This document shows positions 15,745 through 23,129 of a stretch of DNA of 34,023 nt, one piece after another. Position 1 is the first letter of the stretch. Each line of letters starts with the position of its first letter. Source of the DNA: Saccharofermentans sp. Its GTDB lineage: Bacteria; Bacillota; Clostridia; Saccharofermentanales; Saccharofermentanaceae. The position numbers and the translations under genes were made by a program. The notes below the pieces were generated by a model. It worked only from the letters and a program-made list of their open reading frames with translations. It had not been told where the DNA came from and did no database searches. The stretch spans positions 1-34,023 of the forward strand of contig JAIKZM010000041.1 in assembly GCA_024682215.1 (NCBI GenBank), read 5' to 3'.

Positions 15745-16857
15745 ATGGAGCACCGTTTCGCGATCATTGGCGGAGGCACTTCCGGTCACATAAATCCCGC
15801 ACTCGCAATTGCGTCGATCTTGGATGAAGGGTTTTCCAGGAAGGGGGATACCTGCAGATTTATCTTTGCCGGAAGAAAAGCAGGCCTTGAAGGCGAGCTT
15901 ATCTGCAAGGCGGGTTATGATTTCATGGACATAGAGGCAAGCCCTTTCCCCACAAAACCTTCGATAAAGGCGGTAAAGGCCGTCCGGTCGTTCAGGAGGG
16001 GAAGAAGGCAGTGCATAGATATCCTTAAGGAGTTTAAGCCTGAAGGTGTCGTAAGTACCGGCGGATATGTCAGCGCACCTTTGATTTCTGCTGCGAAAAG
16101 GCTCGGTTTCCCTGTAATGATACATGAGGCCAATGCTTTCCCGGGTCGTGCGAACAGGTTCCTTTCCAAGGGTGCAGACCTTGTAATGACAGGCTTTCCA
16201 GACCAGGAGAATGTCTTTTCGGAAGCCAAAAGAGTGGTCTATACCGGCAATCCCGTCAGGAAGATCATGTTCGGCAACACATATGAGGGTTCAAGAGCGA
16301 AGCTCGGTATCCCTGAAGGAAAGAAGACGGTCTTTGCAATGGGCGGTTCGCTCGGAGCCGCAACGATCACAGGATTTATTCTTTCCTGTGCCAGAAGGCC
16401 TGAATTTGCTGACGTTAAGTTCGTGCTGAGCTGCGGAAAGCACAACAAGGTCGAGATCACGGAAGAGGACAGGAAGCTGCCTAATCTGGAGATCATGGAA
16501 TATATAACCAATCCAAATGATTATCTCTGCGGAAGCGACGTCTGCATCCTGAGAGCGGGCGCGGTAACATGCGCGGAGATAACCGCAACGGGAGCATGCG
16601 CCATTATGGTCCCGTATCCTTATGCGGCGCATGACCACCAGTCATATAACGCAAGATCCATTGCAGAAAAGGGCGGCGGCATCGTTATCTCAGACGAAGA
16701 CTGCGGATCCGGAAAGATCATTCCCGTATTGAGCGGACTTCTTGAAAATGAGGAAAAGCGCAATGATATAAGGAAGTGCGCGGCTGCTCTTGCAACACCC
16801 GATACGGATGACAGGATCTTCAATGCGATATCGGACGCGCTTTCAAAACAAGATTGA
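15745..16857 (+). CDS. murG: MurG, lipid II synthase
   Basis: 370 aa. N-terminal GGGTSGHINPALAIA (9-23), VSTGGYVSAPLISAA, HEANAFPGRANR, GGSLGAATI, LRAGAVTCAEI and PYPYAAHDHQSYNA are all family signatures: the first glycine-rich loop contacts lipid I, and the C-terminal lobe binds UDP-GlcNAc. The enzyme transfers GlcNAc to lipid I at the inner membrane face. It starts 6 nt after ftsW with no clear ribosome binding site, so its translation probably depends on ftsW. The normal third loop reads R-A-G-A-V-T rather than R-S-G-A, a common variation. Confidence 0.96.
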   Translation: MEHRFAIIGGGTSGHINPALAIASILDEGFSRKGDTCRFIFAGRKAGLEGELICKAGYDFMDIEASPFPTKPSIKAVKAVRSFRRGRRQCIDILKEFKPEGVVSTGGYVSAPLISAAKRLGFPVMIHEANAFPGRANRFLSKGADLVMTGFPDQENVFSEAKRVVYTGNPVRKIMFGNTYEGSRAKLGIPEGKKTVFAMGGSLGAATITGFILSCARRPEFADVKFVLSCGKHNKVEITEEDRKLPNLEIMEYITNPNDYLCGSDVCILRAGAVTCAEITATGACAIMVPYPYAAHDHQSYNARSIAEKGGGIVISDEDCGSGKIIPVLSGLLENEEKRNDIRKCAAALATPDTDDRIFNAISDALSKQD

Positions 16858-16869
16858 TAGAATAACAAT

Positions 16870-18066
16870 ATGGACGATAACGAACTCGACAAACTGTTTG
16901 GATATGACGGCGGGGATGAAGGCTCCGGCGCGGACGATTCTGAACATTTGCAGATCGTTGATCCCAAAGAAGAAAAGCCCGGTGACAAGGCAGAAGCAGG
17001 CGCTTCAGATGGTGAAGGGCCTTCCTCTGAAGAAGGAAACGACGGCCGGGAAGAAGCTGCCGAGCCTTCTGACGAAGAAACTGCGGAAGATGAAGAACAG
17101 CCCGGAAAAGCAGACGGGGAAGAACAGCCCGGAGCAGATAATGAAGAATCCGGATCTGAAGAAGGTGATGTCGAAGAGCCCCCTGAAGAAGCGGCTTCCG
17201 GAGAAAAGGCTTCTGAAGAACATCACAAAGAGGCAAAGAAAAAGAGAAAACCCAGGGTCAGGCTTAACGGATTCGGCATTTCGGTCATCGTATTTTTCGT
17301 TCTGCTGCTGACACTTGTGCTCCTTTTCCTGTTCCTTCCGATATTCAGGGTTCGTGAGGTCACCGTGGAAGGCAACGTTGAAATGACCGATGAGGAAGTC
17401 CTCAAAGAGGTCGGTCTGGAATATAACGCACATCTTATGCGCGGCGTAAGCGGCAACATCCTGGATATCCTGAGCCTTAATTACGGCAAGACTGAAGAGA
17501 AGATCAGGAGGGAGAACCCTTATATCGCAGACATCACGATCGCCGTAAGGATCCCTTCTGAAGTTAAGATCACCGTTAAAGAGAGAAGAAAGATCGCTTA
17601 TGTCAGCACTCCTGACGGCTATATCGCGCTCGACCGCTACGGCACGGTGCTCGAGATAAATTCCGGAAAGACCAAGAAGGGGGTAAGCCCCGTTGTTTAC
17701 GGGATCACCGTAGAATCCGCAAAACTCGGCGAAAAGGTCAAGGTTACGGATGAGAATTCGTATAAGCAGGCAATAGTCGTGCTCGGCTCCATCCTTTCGG
17801 CAGACAATGCCACCATCGGCGATAAATTCAACATGTTCGAGCATACCACCGAAGTCCGCATACTTCCCAGCGGGTATATCTTCATGACGATATATACCGA
17901 AAGCGGAAAACCGGTCCAGGTCAAGCTCAATAAGACCGACAAGATCAACGACAAGATGACTCAGCTCCTGTTTCTCTTCAATTCCAAGGCATTTGACCAG
18001 ATAACGATCAGGGGCACGCTCGATATGACTGGCGATGAATATATATTCAATTCGTCAGCTAGATAA
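16870..18066 (+). CDS. FtsQ/DivIB cell-division protein with long acidic N-terminus
   Basis: 398 aa. Residues 1-118 are low-complexity and very acidic (Glu, Asp, Gly, Ser, Pro), followed by a basic stretch KEAKKKRKPRVR, one membrane helix (about 137-157), a POTRA domain starting at FRVREVTVEGN, and an FtsQ/DivIB beta domain up to the end. This order is that of DivIB, which bridges FtsL/DivIC and the septal PBP outside the membrane. The acidic cytoplasmic tail is about 100 residues longer than in many relatives. The gene starts 12 nt after murG with a poor ribosome binding site and is the last of the mraZ-led run; no GC-rich terminator follows. Confidence 0.88.
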   Translation: MDDNELDKLFGYDGGDEGSGADDSEHLQIVDPKEEKPGDKAEAGASDGEGPSSEEGNDGREEAAEPSDEETAEDEEQPGKADGEEQPGADNEESGSEEGDVEEPPEEAASGEKASEEHHKEAKKKRKPRVRLNGFGISVIVFFVLLLTLVLLFLFLPIFRVREVTVEGNVEMTDEEVLKEVGLEYNAHLMRGVSGNILDILSLNYGKTEEKIRRENPYIADITIAVRIPSEVKITVKERRKIAYVSTPDGYIALDRYGTVLEINSGKTKKGVSPVVYGITVESAKLGEKVKVTDENSYKQAIVVLGSILSADNATIGDKFNMFEHTTEVRILPSGYIFMTIYTESGKPVQVKLNKTDKINDKMTQLLFLFNSKAFDQITIRGTLDMTGDEYIFNSSAR

Positions 18067-18124
18067 AAAAATCGACATTTTTTAAAAAATTTACAATTTA
18101 ATGATAAAATGAACTAGAATTCTT

Positions 18125-18200
18125 ACAATACGGAGTTAAATAGCCGTTATTGTATTGAATGAACTTTGTGATTGAGTTAGAATTCACAATGATATATTGT
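18125..18200 (+). promoter_or_regulatory. Promoter and inverted ACAAT/ATTGT repeats upstream of ftsZ
   Basis: The promoter is TTGAAT (18155-18160), 17-bp spacer, TAGAAT (18178-18183), giving a start near 18190. Around it lie ACAATA-CGG (18125-18133) facing CCG-T-TATTGT (18144-18153), and ACAAT (18186-18190) facing ATTGT (18196-18200) over the predicted start site. TAGAATTC-(TT)-ACAAT also occurs twice (18115 and 18178). These may be operator half-sites; the region is AT-rich, so chance matches are possible. GGAGG at 18247-18251 lies 8 nt before the ftsZ ATG. Confidence 0.5.
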
Positions 18201-18259
18201 CTAAACTTTTATTTATTTATAGAGACGGGACAAAATAAGGTTTAACGGAGGAATTTAGG

Positions 18260-19678
18260 ATGTCTGAGAGCAAGCACAGCTATTCAATGGACGAATCGAA
18301 TGTTGCCAGCATTAAAGTAATCGGCGTAGGCGGAGGCGGAAGCAACGCTGTAAACCGAATGGTAGAGAGTGGCGTCCAGGGTGTTACATTTATCGCTATC
18401 AATACCGATAATCAGGCGCTTGCCCGCAATAAGGCAGAAATAAAGATCCAGATCGGTGAGAAGGTCACAAGAGGTCTCGGCTGCGGCGCTGACCCCAGCG
18501 TTGGTGAGAAGTCTGCAGAAGAGTCTCGTGATGAGATCGCTGAAGCTATCAGCAATACGGACATGCTCTTCATCACAGCAGGCATGGGCGGTGGTACCGG
18601 TACAGGTGCTGCTCCTGTCGTAGCTCAGATCGCAAGAGATCTCGGAATACTCACAGTTGCAGTAGTCACAACACCTTTCACATTCGAAGGCGGAAAGAGA
18701 GCTGCAAACGCTGAGCGCGGTATCCGTGAACTCCAGAAATCAGTTGACTCCCTCATTGTTGTTTCCAATGACAAACTTCTCGACGTAGTTGATGAGAGCA
18801 CTTCCTTCGAGGAAGCTTTCAATATGGCAGACCAGGTTCTCAAGTTCGGTGTCGCAGGTATTTCCGACCTCGTTGCTATCCCCGGACTCATCAACCTCGA
18901 CCTTGCAGACGTTACACGTGTCATGAAGGACGCAGGAATCTGCCACATGGGTATCGGCCGTGCTTCCGGCGAGGACCGTGCGTCTGTTGCTATCAAGCAG
19001 GCTATCAACTCACCTCTGCTTGATACAAACATCGAAGGCGCTACAGGCGTTATCCTCAACTTCACAGGCGGACGCGGAATGAGACTCTCCGAGATCGACG
19101 CTGCTTCCTCCATCGTTCGTAACGAAGCTTCTCCTGAGGCTGAGATCATTGTCGGTGCTGTCGTTGACGATTCCCTCGAAGATGAGCTCATGATCACTGT
19201 TATCGCTTCAGGTTTCGACAACACTGTTAATGCAAGTGCAGGTCACAGGGCAAGCACATCAGTTCTTTCAAGAGAGAACCCTACGATCATCACTTCCAGA
19301 GCAGCAACAACATCTTCAAGAACAGAATATATTCCCAGACAGCAGCAGCCTGCACCCGAACCGGCACCGGCTCCCGTACAGCGTTCAGCTCCGGGCTTCA
19401 GATTCGGTGATGATTCCGTTAATCAGGCACCGGCTCCTCAGGTTCAGCCTGCTCCTGCCCAGCAGATCCCTATGCAGCAGCCTCAGCAGCCTGCACCGGC
19501 TCCTGTACAGCAGATCCCTATGCAGCAGCCTCAGCAGCCCGCTCCTGCTCCTGTTCAGCCTCAGGCTCCCGTTCAGATGGGCGGCAGACCGCAGGCTAAT
19601 GTAGCACCTCAGCCTGAAGCAAAGCCTGCACAGAAGTCTGCAAAGCCTTGGTTCATGTTCGGCAAAGACGGTCAGTAA
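18260..19678 (+). CDS. ftsZ: FtsZ, tubulin-like division GTPase
   Basis: 472 aa. The GTPase core (residues 1-320) is standard: [31 protein letters not shown] at 110-116 (GTP phosphate loop) and NLDLADV with the T7-loop Asp region. From about 330 follows a long Pro/Gln/Ala linker with a 16-residue unit repeated twice (401-432). The usual conserved C-terminal peptide (consensus around D-I-P-x-F-L-R) is missing; instead the protein ends [11 protein letters not shown], and a related PGFRFGDD occurs at 378-385. Strong ribosome binding site and codon choice (many ACA, CTC) point to high expression. ftsA is not next to it. FtsZ polymerises into the Z ring at mid-cell. Confidence 0.98.
   Translation: MSESKHSYSMDESNVASIKVIGVGGGGSNAVNRMVESGVQGVTFIAINTDNQALARNKAEIKIQIGEKVTRGLGCGADPSVGEKSAEESRDEIAEAISNTDMLFITAGMGGGTGTGAAPVVAQIARDLGILTVAVVTTPFTFEGGKRAANAERGIRELQKSVDSLIVVSNDKLLDVVDESTSFEEAFNMADQVLKFGVAGISDLVAIPGLINLDLADVTRVMKDAGICHMGIGRASGEDRASVAIKQAINSPLLDTNIEGATGVILNFTGGRGMRLSEIDAASSIVRNEASPEAEIIVGAVVDDSLEDELMITVIASGFDNTVNASAGHRASTSVLSRENPTIITSRAATTSSRTEYIPRQQQPAPEPAPAPVQRSAPGFRFGDDSVNQAPAPQVQPAPAQQIPMQQPQQPAPAPVQQIPMQQPQQPAPAPVQPQAPVQMGGRPQANVAPQPEAKPAQKSAKPWFMFGKDGQ
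19460..19555 (+). repeat. 48-bp tandem repeat inside ftsZ linker (two copies)
   Basis: Copies at 19460-19507 and 19508-19555 each encode [16 protein letters not shown]. The first 32 bases of both copies are identical and the rest differ only at synonymous third positions, which suggests a fairly recent in-frame duplication kept under protein-level constraint. Confidence 0.9.
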
Positions 19679-19684
19679 GAATAA

Positions 19685-20155
19685 ATGATCTGCATAAAGT
19701 GCGGCAAGAATAACGATAAGGTCCTGGATTCCAGACCTACTGAAGACGGTTATTCCATCAGACGCCGCCGTGAGTGTATAGAGTGCGGGTACAGGTTTTC
19801 TACTGTAGAGAGGATTGAAGACCTGAATCCCACGGTTATAAAGAAGAACGGAACGAGAGAACCGTTTATGGCCGAGAAGATAATGGCCAGCCTGAACATA
19901 GCATGCTCCAAGCGCGGAGTATCGCCTCAGGATAAGGAAAAGATAGTAGCTGAGATAACCGACAAGGTTAACAACAGATACAACCGTGAGATTACGAGCT
20001 CTGAGATCGGCGAGTTCATAATGAACCGTTTGAAGAATATGGATAAGGTCGCATATGTGCGCTTTGCATCCGTATATAAGGACTTTACCGATCCGCAGTC
20101 TTTTGCAGATGAGGTAAGCAGGATCTCTGATGAGATCACTGAACCTAGAATGTAA
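19685..20155 (+). CDS. nrdR: NrdR, ribonucleotide reductase regulator
   Basis: 156 aa. An N-terminal zinc ribbon with CIKC (3-6) and CIEC (32-35) encloses DSRPTEDGYSIRRRREC, followed by an ATP-cone domain (VIKKNGTREPF onward to about residue 140). This is the full NrdR layout; the protein senses ATP/dATP and represses ribonucleotide reductase genes by binding NrdR boxes. The start is 6 nt after ftsZ with a weak ribosome binding site, so the two form an operon. Its place directly after ftsZ, without the spoIIGA-sigE-sigG genes often found there in spore-forming Clostridia, is noteworthy. Confidence 0.96.
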   Translation: MICIKCGKNNDKVLDSRPTEDGYSIRRRRECIECGYRFSTVERIEDLNPTVIKKNGTREPFMAEKIMASLNIACSKRGVSPQDKEKIVAEITDKVNNRYNREITSSEIGEFIMNRLKNMDKVAYVRFASVYKDFTDPQSFADEVSRISDEITEPRM

Positions 20156-20204
20156 TTAAGCCGTTGATTCGGCAAAACAAAATAGAAGTAACAGGGGTGA
20201 TCAA

Positions 20205-20924
20205 ATGGCAGTAAACAAAGTTTTACTTGTAGATGACGATCCGGGCATTATCGAAGTACTCAAGCTCTATTTTGAGAAGGAAGGCTACCAGGTTTCCACC
20301 TGTATGCAGGGCGACAGAGCTGTCGGCGTTTTCACACAGTTCAAGCCTGACATCGTTCTTCTTGACCTGATGCTTCCCGGCATGGACGGCAACGATATCT
20401 GCCGTGAGATCAGAAAGACTTCTGACACTCCTATCATTATGCTTACGGCCCGTACCGATACCCTTGATAAGATCATCGGTCTCGAGCTCGGTGCAGACGA
20501 TTATATCCCGAAGCCGTTTGAGCCTAAGGAAGTTCTCGCCAGAGTCAAGGCTGTTTTAAGAAGAACAGAGAAAAGGGATAACGGTGCAGCAGCAGAAGCT
20601 GAGACCGGCAAACCCGATGACATCATTACATATCCCGGCTTCTCGGTCGATAAGATCCGCTATGTCGTTACAGTTGACGGCAACGAGATCTATATGCCTC
20701 CGAAGGAGCTTGAACTCCTTTTCTTCCTCGCATCAAATCCCAACCGCGTTTTCACCCGTGAGCAGCTCCTTGAAAACGTTTGGGGATATGATTTCTACGG
20801 AGAATCACGTACCGTTGACGTTCATATCAAGAGGATCAGAGAAAAGATCGAAAATCCCGACAGGGAACAGAACTGGTGCATAAAGACTGTTTGGAGCAAG
20901 GGTTATAAGTTCGAGACGAGGTAA
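20205..20924 (+). CDS. OmpR/PhoB-family response regulator
   Basis: 239 aa. Receiver domain 1-120 with acidic pocket Asp10-Asp12, phosphoacceptor Asp54 (LLDLMLPGMDG), Thr in MLTART and Lys in PKPFEPKEV; then a linker of about 20 residues and a winged-helix DNA-binding domain (PPKELELLFFLASNPNRVFTREQLLE, VDVHIKRIREKIE, VWSKGYKFE). GGGGTGAT is the ribosome binding site. The kinase gene follows after 3 nt, so it is a cognate pair. Its similarity to WalR/PhoP/ResD-type regulators is general; the stimulus and targets cannot be told. No clear promoter is seen in the 49-bp gap after nrdR. Confidence 0.95.
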   Translation: MAVNKVLLVDDDPGIIEVLKLYFEKEGYQVSTCMQGDRAVGVFTQFKPDIVLLDLMLPGMDGNDICREIRKTSDTPIIMLTARTDTLDKIIGLELGADDYIPKPFEPKEVLARVKAVLRRTEKRDNGAAAEAETGKPDDIITYPGFSVDKIRYVVTVDGNEIYMPPKELELLFFLASNPNRVFTREQLLENVWGYDFYGESRTVDVHIKRIREKIENPDREQNWCIKTVWSKGYKFETR

Positions 20925-20927
20925 CTC

Positions 20928-22490
20928 ATGGCTCCCAAGTCTGACGGCGGCAGAAAGATTTCGGCCAATTTCGCCGTTTTCATAATCACATTTCTGGTCT
21001 TTACCACATTCGTGGTATTTGCCGTCCTGCTGTTTCTCTCTTATGAGAATATGTACAACAATCTTGTCATCCGTATCATTGAAGGTACGGATGATGTTGC
21101 CATGAATCTTTCCGCTGACATCACGTCGCTTACGTCGATGCAGACCGGCGAGTTCAGGTACACCATGGACAACGACGGTACGGACAATTTCAAGAATTCA
21201 CGTATCATAGACCGCTTCGTCAATTCAGAGATCTACCGCAACAGCGGTTCCATATATCTTGTCGATGCCGAAGGCCGTGTTTTAAGCCGTAACTCCAGAG
21301 AATTTGAATCTGCTGACAGCATCCCCGTAAAACAGGGTGCCGGCGGAAACATGTACATTTCCGATCAGAGCGTGCTGGAAATGATCATAATAGCTGACAA
21401 GAACGGCCGCGCGGGAGATTCCAACAATGATCCCAGGAGCGTTTCTTCGATCAGCTGCATGAAGGTCAAGGGAACGGCATATTTCTGTATCGTCAGGAAT
21501 TACGAAACAACGGTTGCTACGTTTAACGAATACTTGAATGTAATCTTTATACCTGCGATGATCGCCATGATCATTTCCATAGTCCTTTATGCGGTATTTG
21601 TTTACCTGAGCCTGATGCCTATCAAGGATATCTCGAGGGCTATTGCAAGCGTTGCAGAAGGCGATTTTTCAGTAAGGGTCAGTCCAAGGTTTTCACAGCT
21701 TGAGGATTATTCCAGCTTCTCCGTTTCTTCCGAGTTTACCGAGATGGGCCTTACGGTCAACAACATGATCGAATCCCTGGAAAACGCCGAGCGCGACAGG
21801 GAGATGTTCATTTCATCGATCGCACATGACATCAGGACTCCGCTTACCTCGATCAACGGCTTCGTTACGGCTATGACCGACGGTACGATCCCGCCCGAAA
21901 AACACGATCACTATCTGAATCTCATCAAGCAGCAGTCTGACAGGATCAGGACATTGGTGACGCAGATGACCGAAGCTTCTTCGCTTTCTCATGTCGACCC
22001 GAAGATGATGGAGGATTTCAATATCAGTGACATGATCAATGACATCATTGACAATCTCGAAGCCCAGCTTTCGAATAAGGATATCACCATCATAAAGTCG
22101 CTCGATCCCGGCCCCGGCATAACCGCTTACGGTGAAGCCCAGCAGCTCTGCAGAGTCATAATCAACATCATCACGAATGCCATCAAGTTCACTCCTCAGG
22201 GCGGTTCGATCAAAGTAACCACGACATCTGAACCCAGGAACAGAAGGATCATGATCCAGGTTGAAGACTCCGGAGCTGGTGTTGAGGAATCCAAGCGTAA
22301 GAGGATCTTCGAGAGTTTCTATAAAGCAGATCCTTCCCGTAAGGTTGAAGGTTTCGGCCTTGGACTTTATATCTGCAAGCAGATCCTTGCGGCTCACGGA
22401 CAGACCATATCATGTGAGGACGGCACTGAATTAGGCGGTGCCAGATTCGTTTTCTATTTCCCGTTCCCGCCTGAAAAGAAACAGGAATAA
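20928..22490 (+). CDS. Membrane sensor histidine kinase
   Basis: 520 aa. Membrane helix 1 (about 14-38), an extracellular sensor domain of about 165 residues, membrane helix 2 (about 203-228), HAMP (PIKDISRAIASVAEGDFSVR), a dimerisation/phosphoacceptor domain with His300 in SSIAHDIRTPL, and an ATPase domain with N box IITNAIKFT, G1 DSGAG and G2 GFGLGLY. All catalytic motifs are intact. The layout is that of PhoR/ResE-type kinases; the extracellular part has no recognised ligand motif but is the size of a Cache/PAS-like sensor fold. It is the partner of the regulator 3 nt upstream and is followed after 3 nt by nth, so DNA repair and wall-linked signalling may share a transcript. Confidence 0.95.
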   Translation: MAPKSDGGRKISANFAVFIITFLVFTTFVVFAVLLFLSYENMYNNLVIRIIEGTDDVAMNLSADITSLTSMQTGEFRYTMDNDGTDNFKNSRIIDRFVNSEIYRNSGSIYLVDAEGRVLSRNSREFESADSIPVKQGAGGNMYISDQSVLEMIIIADKNGRAGDSNNDPRSVSSISCMKVKGTAYFCIVRNYETTVATFNEYLNVIFIPAMIAMIISIVLYAVFVYLSLMPIKDISRAIASVAEGDFSVRVSPRFSQLEDYSSFSVSSEFTEMGLTVNNMIESLENAERDREMFISSIAHDIRTPLTSINGFVTAMTDGTIPPEKHDHYLNLIKQQSDRIRTLVTQMTEASSLSHVDPKMMEDFNISDMINDIIDNLEAQLSNKDITIIKSLDPGPGITAYGEAQQLCRVIINIITNAIKFTPQGGSIKVTTTSEPRNRRIMIQVEDSGAGVEESKRKRIFESFYKADPSRKVEGFGLGLYICKQILAAHGQTISCEDGTELGGARFVFYFPFPPEKKQE

Positions 22491-22493
22491 GTC

Positions 22494-23129
22494 ATGCCGA
22501 AGATCTCGCGCGCCAAACTTGCTGAGCAGACTTGGAATGCCCTGACAAAGGCATTCCCAGAGTCGGCATGCTCGCTGGATTATGATCTCCCTGAAAGACT
22601 TGCCATAAGGGGAATATTGTCCGCGCAATGCACAGACAAAAGAGTTAATCTTACTTCAAAAGAATTGTTTGCAAAGTACCCCGACATGAGTTCGGTCGCA
22701 TCTGCTCCGGCGGAAGACATAGCTTCGGTGATCAAGCCCTGCGGACTTACCGCATCCAAGACGGCTTCCGTAAAGGATTTCGCCGAAAGGTATGTAGGCT
22801 GCTGGGGAGGAACCGTTCCTAATGACGTTGACGAGCTCATGAAGGTCAGGGGTATCGGCAGGAAGATCGCAAACCTGATAGTAGGTGAGATCTACGGAAC
22901 CCCTGCGATAGTCGTTGACACGCACTGCAAGAGAGTAATGAAGCGTGTCGGCATAACGGATTCCGATGATCCTGCACGTGTTGAGAAGGACATGATGAAG
23001 GTTTTTGAAGAAGACAAATGGATCGCGATAGGACATCTGTCCGTTGACCTGGGAAGGACTTACTGCAAAGCGCAGTCGCCCGACTGCGGTTCTTGCCCGC
23101 TCTCCGGTTTTTGCAGGAGGCGGATCTGA
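22494..23129 (+). CDS. nth: Endonuclease III, DNA glycosylase/AP lyase
   Basis: 211 aa, the usual family length. Visible are ILSAQCTDKRVN, the helix-hairpin-helix MKVRGIGRKIANLIV with the catalytic Lys of GRK, the catalytic Asp in VVDTHCKRV, and a C-terminal [4Fe-4S] site C-x6-C-x2-C-x5-C (YCKAQSPDCGSC to FC). It excises oxidised pyrimidines. The helix-hairpin-helix reads VRGIG where LPGVG is common, still acceptable for the fold. Position between the kinase and recG, with a 1-nt overlap (TGATG) to recG, places it in the same long operon. Confidence 0.96.
   Translation: MPKISRAKLAEQTWNALTKAFPESACSLDYDLPERLAIRGILSAQCTDKRVNLTSKELFAKYPDMSSVASAPAEDIASVIKPCGLTASKTASVKDFAERYVGCWGGTVPNDVDELMKVRGIGRKIANLIVGEIYGTPAIVVDTHCKRVMKRVGITDSDDPARVEKDMMKVFEEDKWIAIGHLSVDLGRTYCKAQSPDCGSCPLSGFCRRRI

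Noticed and set aside
16820..17844. Long open frames on the minus strand across the acidic part of ftsQ/divIB
   Set aside because: They are the complement of Glu/Asp-rich codons, giving Leu/Phe/Arg-rich peptides with no start signals; the plus-strand gene explains the region.
18065..18090. A/T-only hairpin after ftsQ/divIB as a terminator
   Set aside because: AAAAAAT/ATTTTTT has no G-C pairs and would be too weak; it is better seen as ordinary AT-rich upstream DNA of ftsZ.
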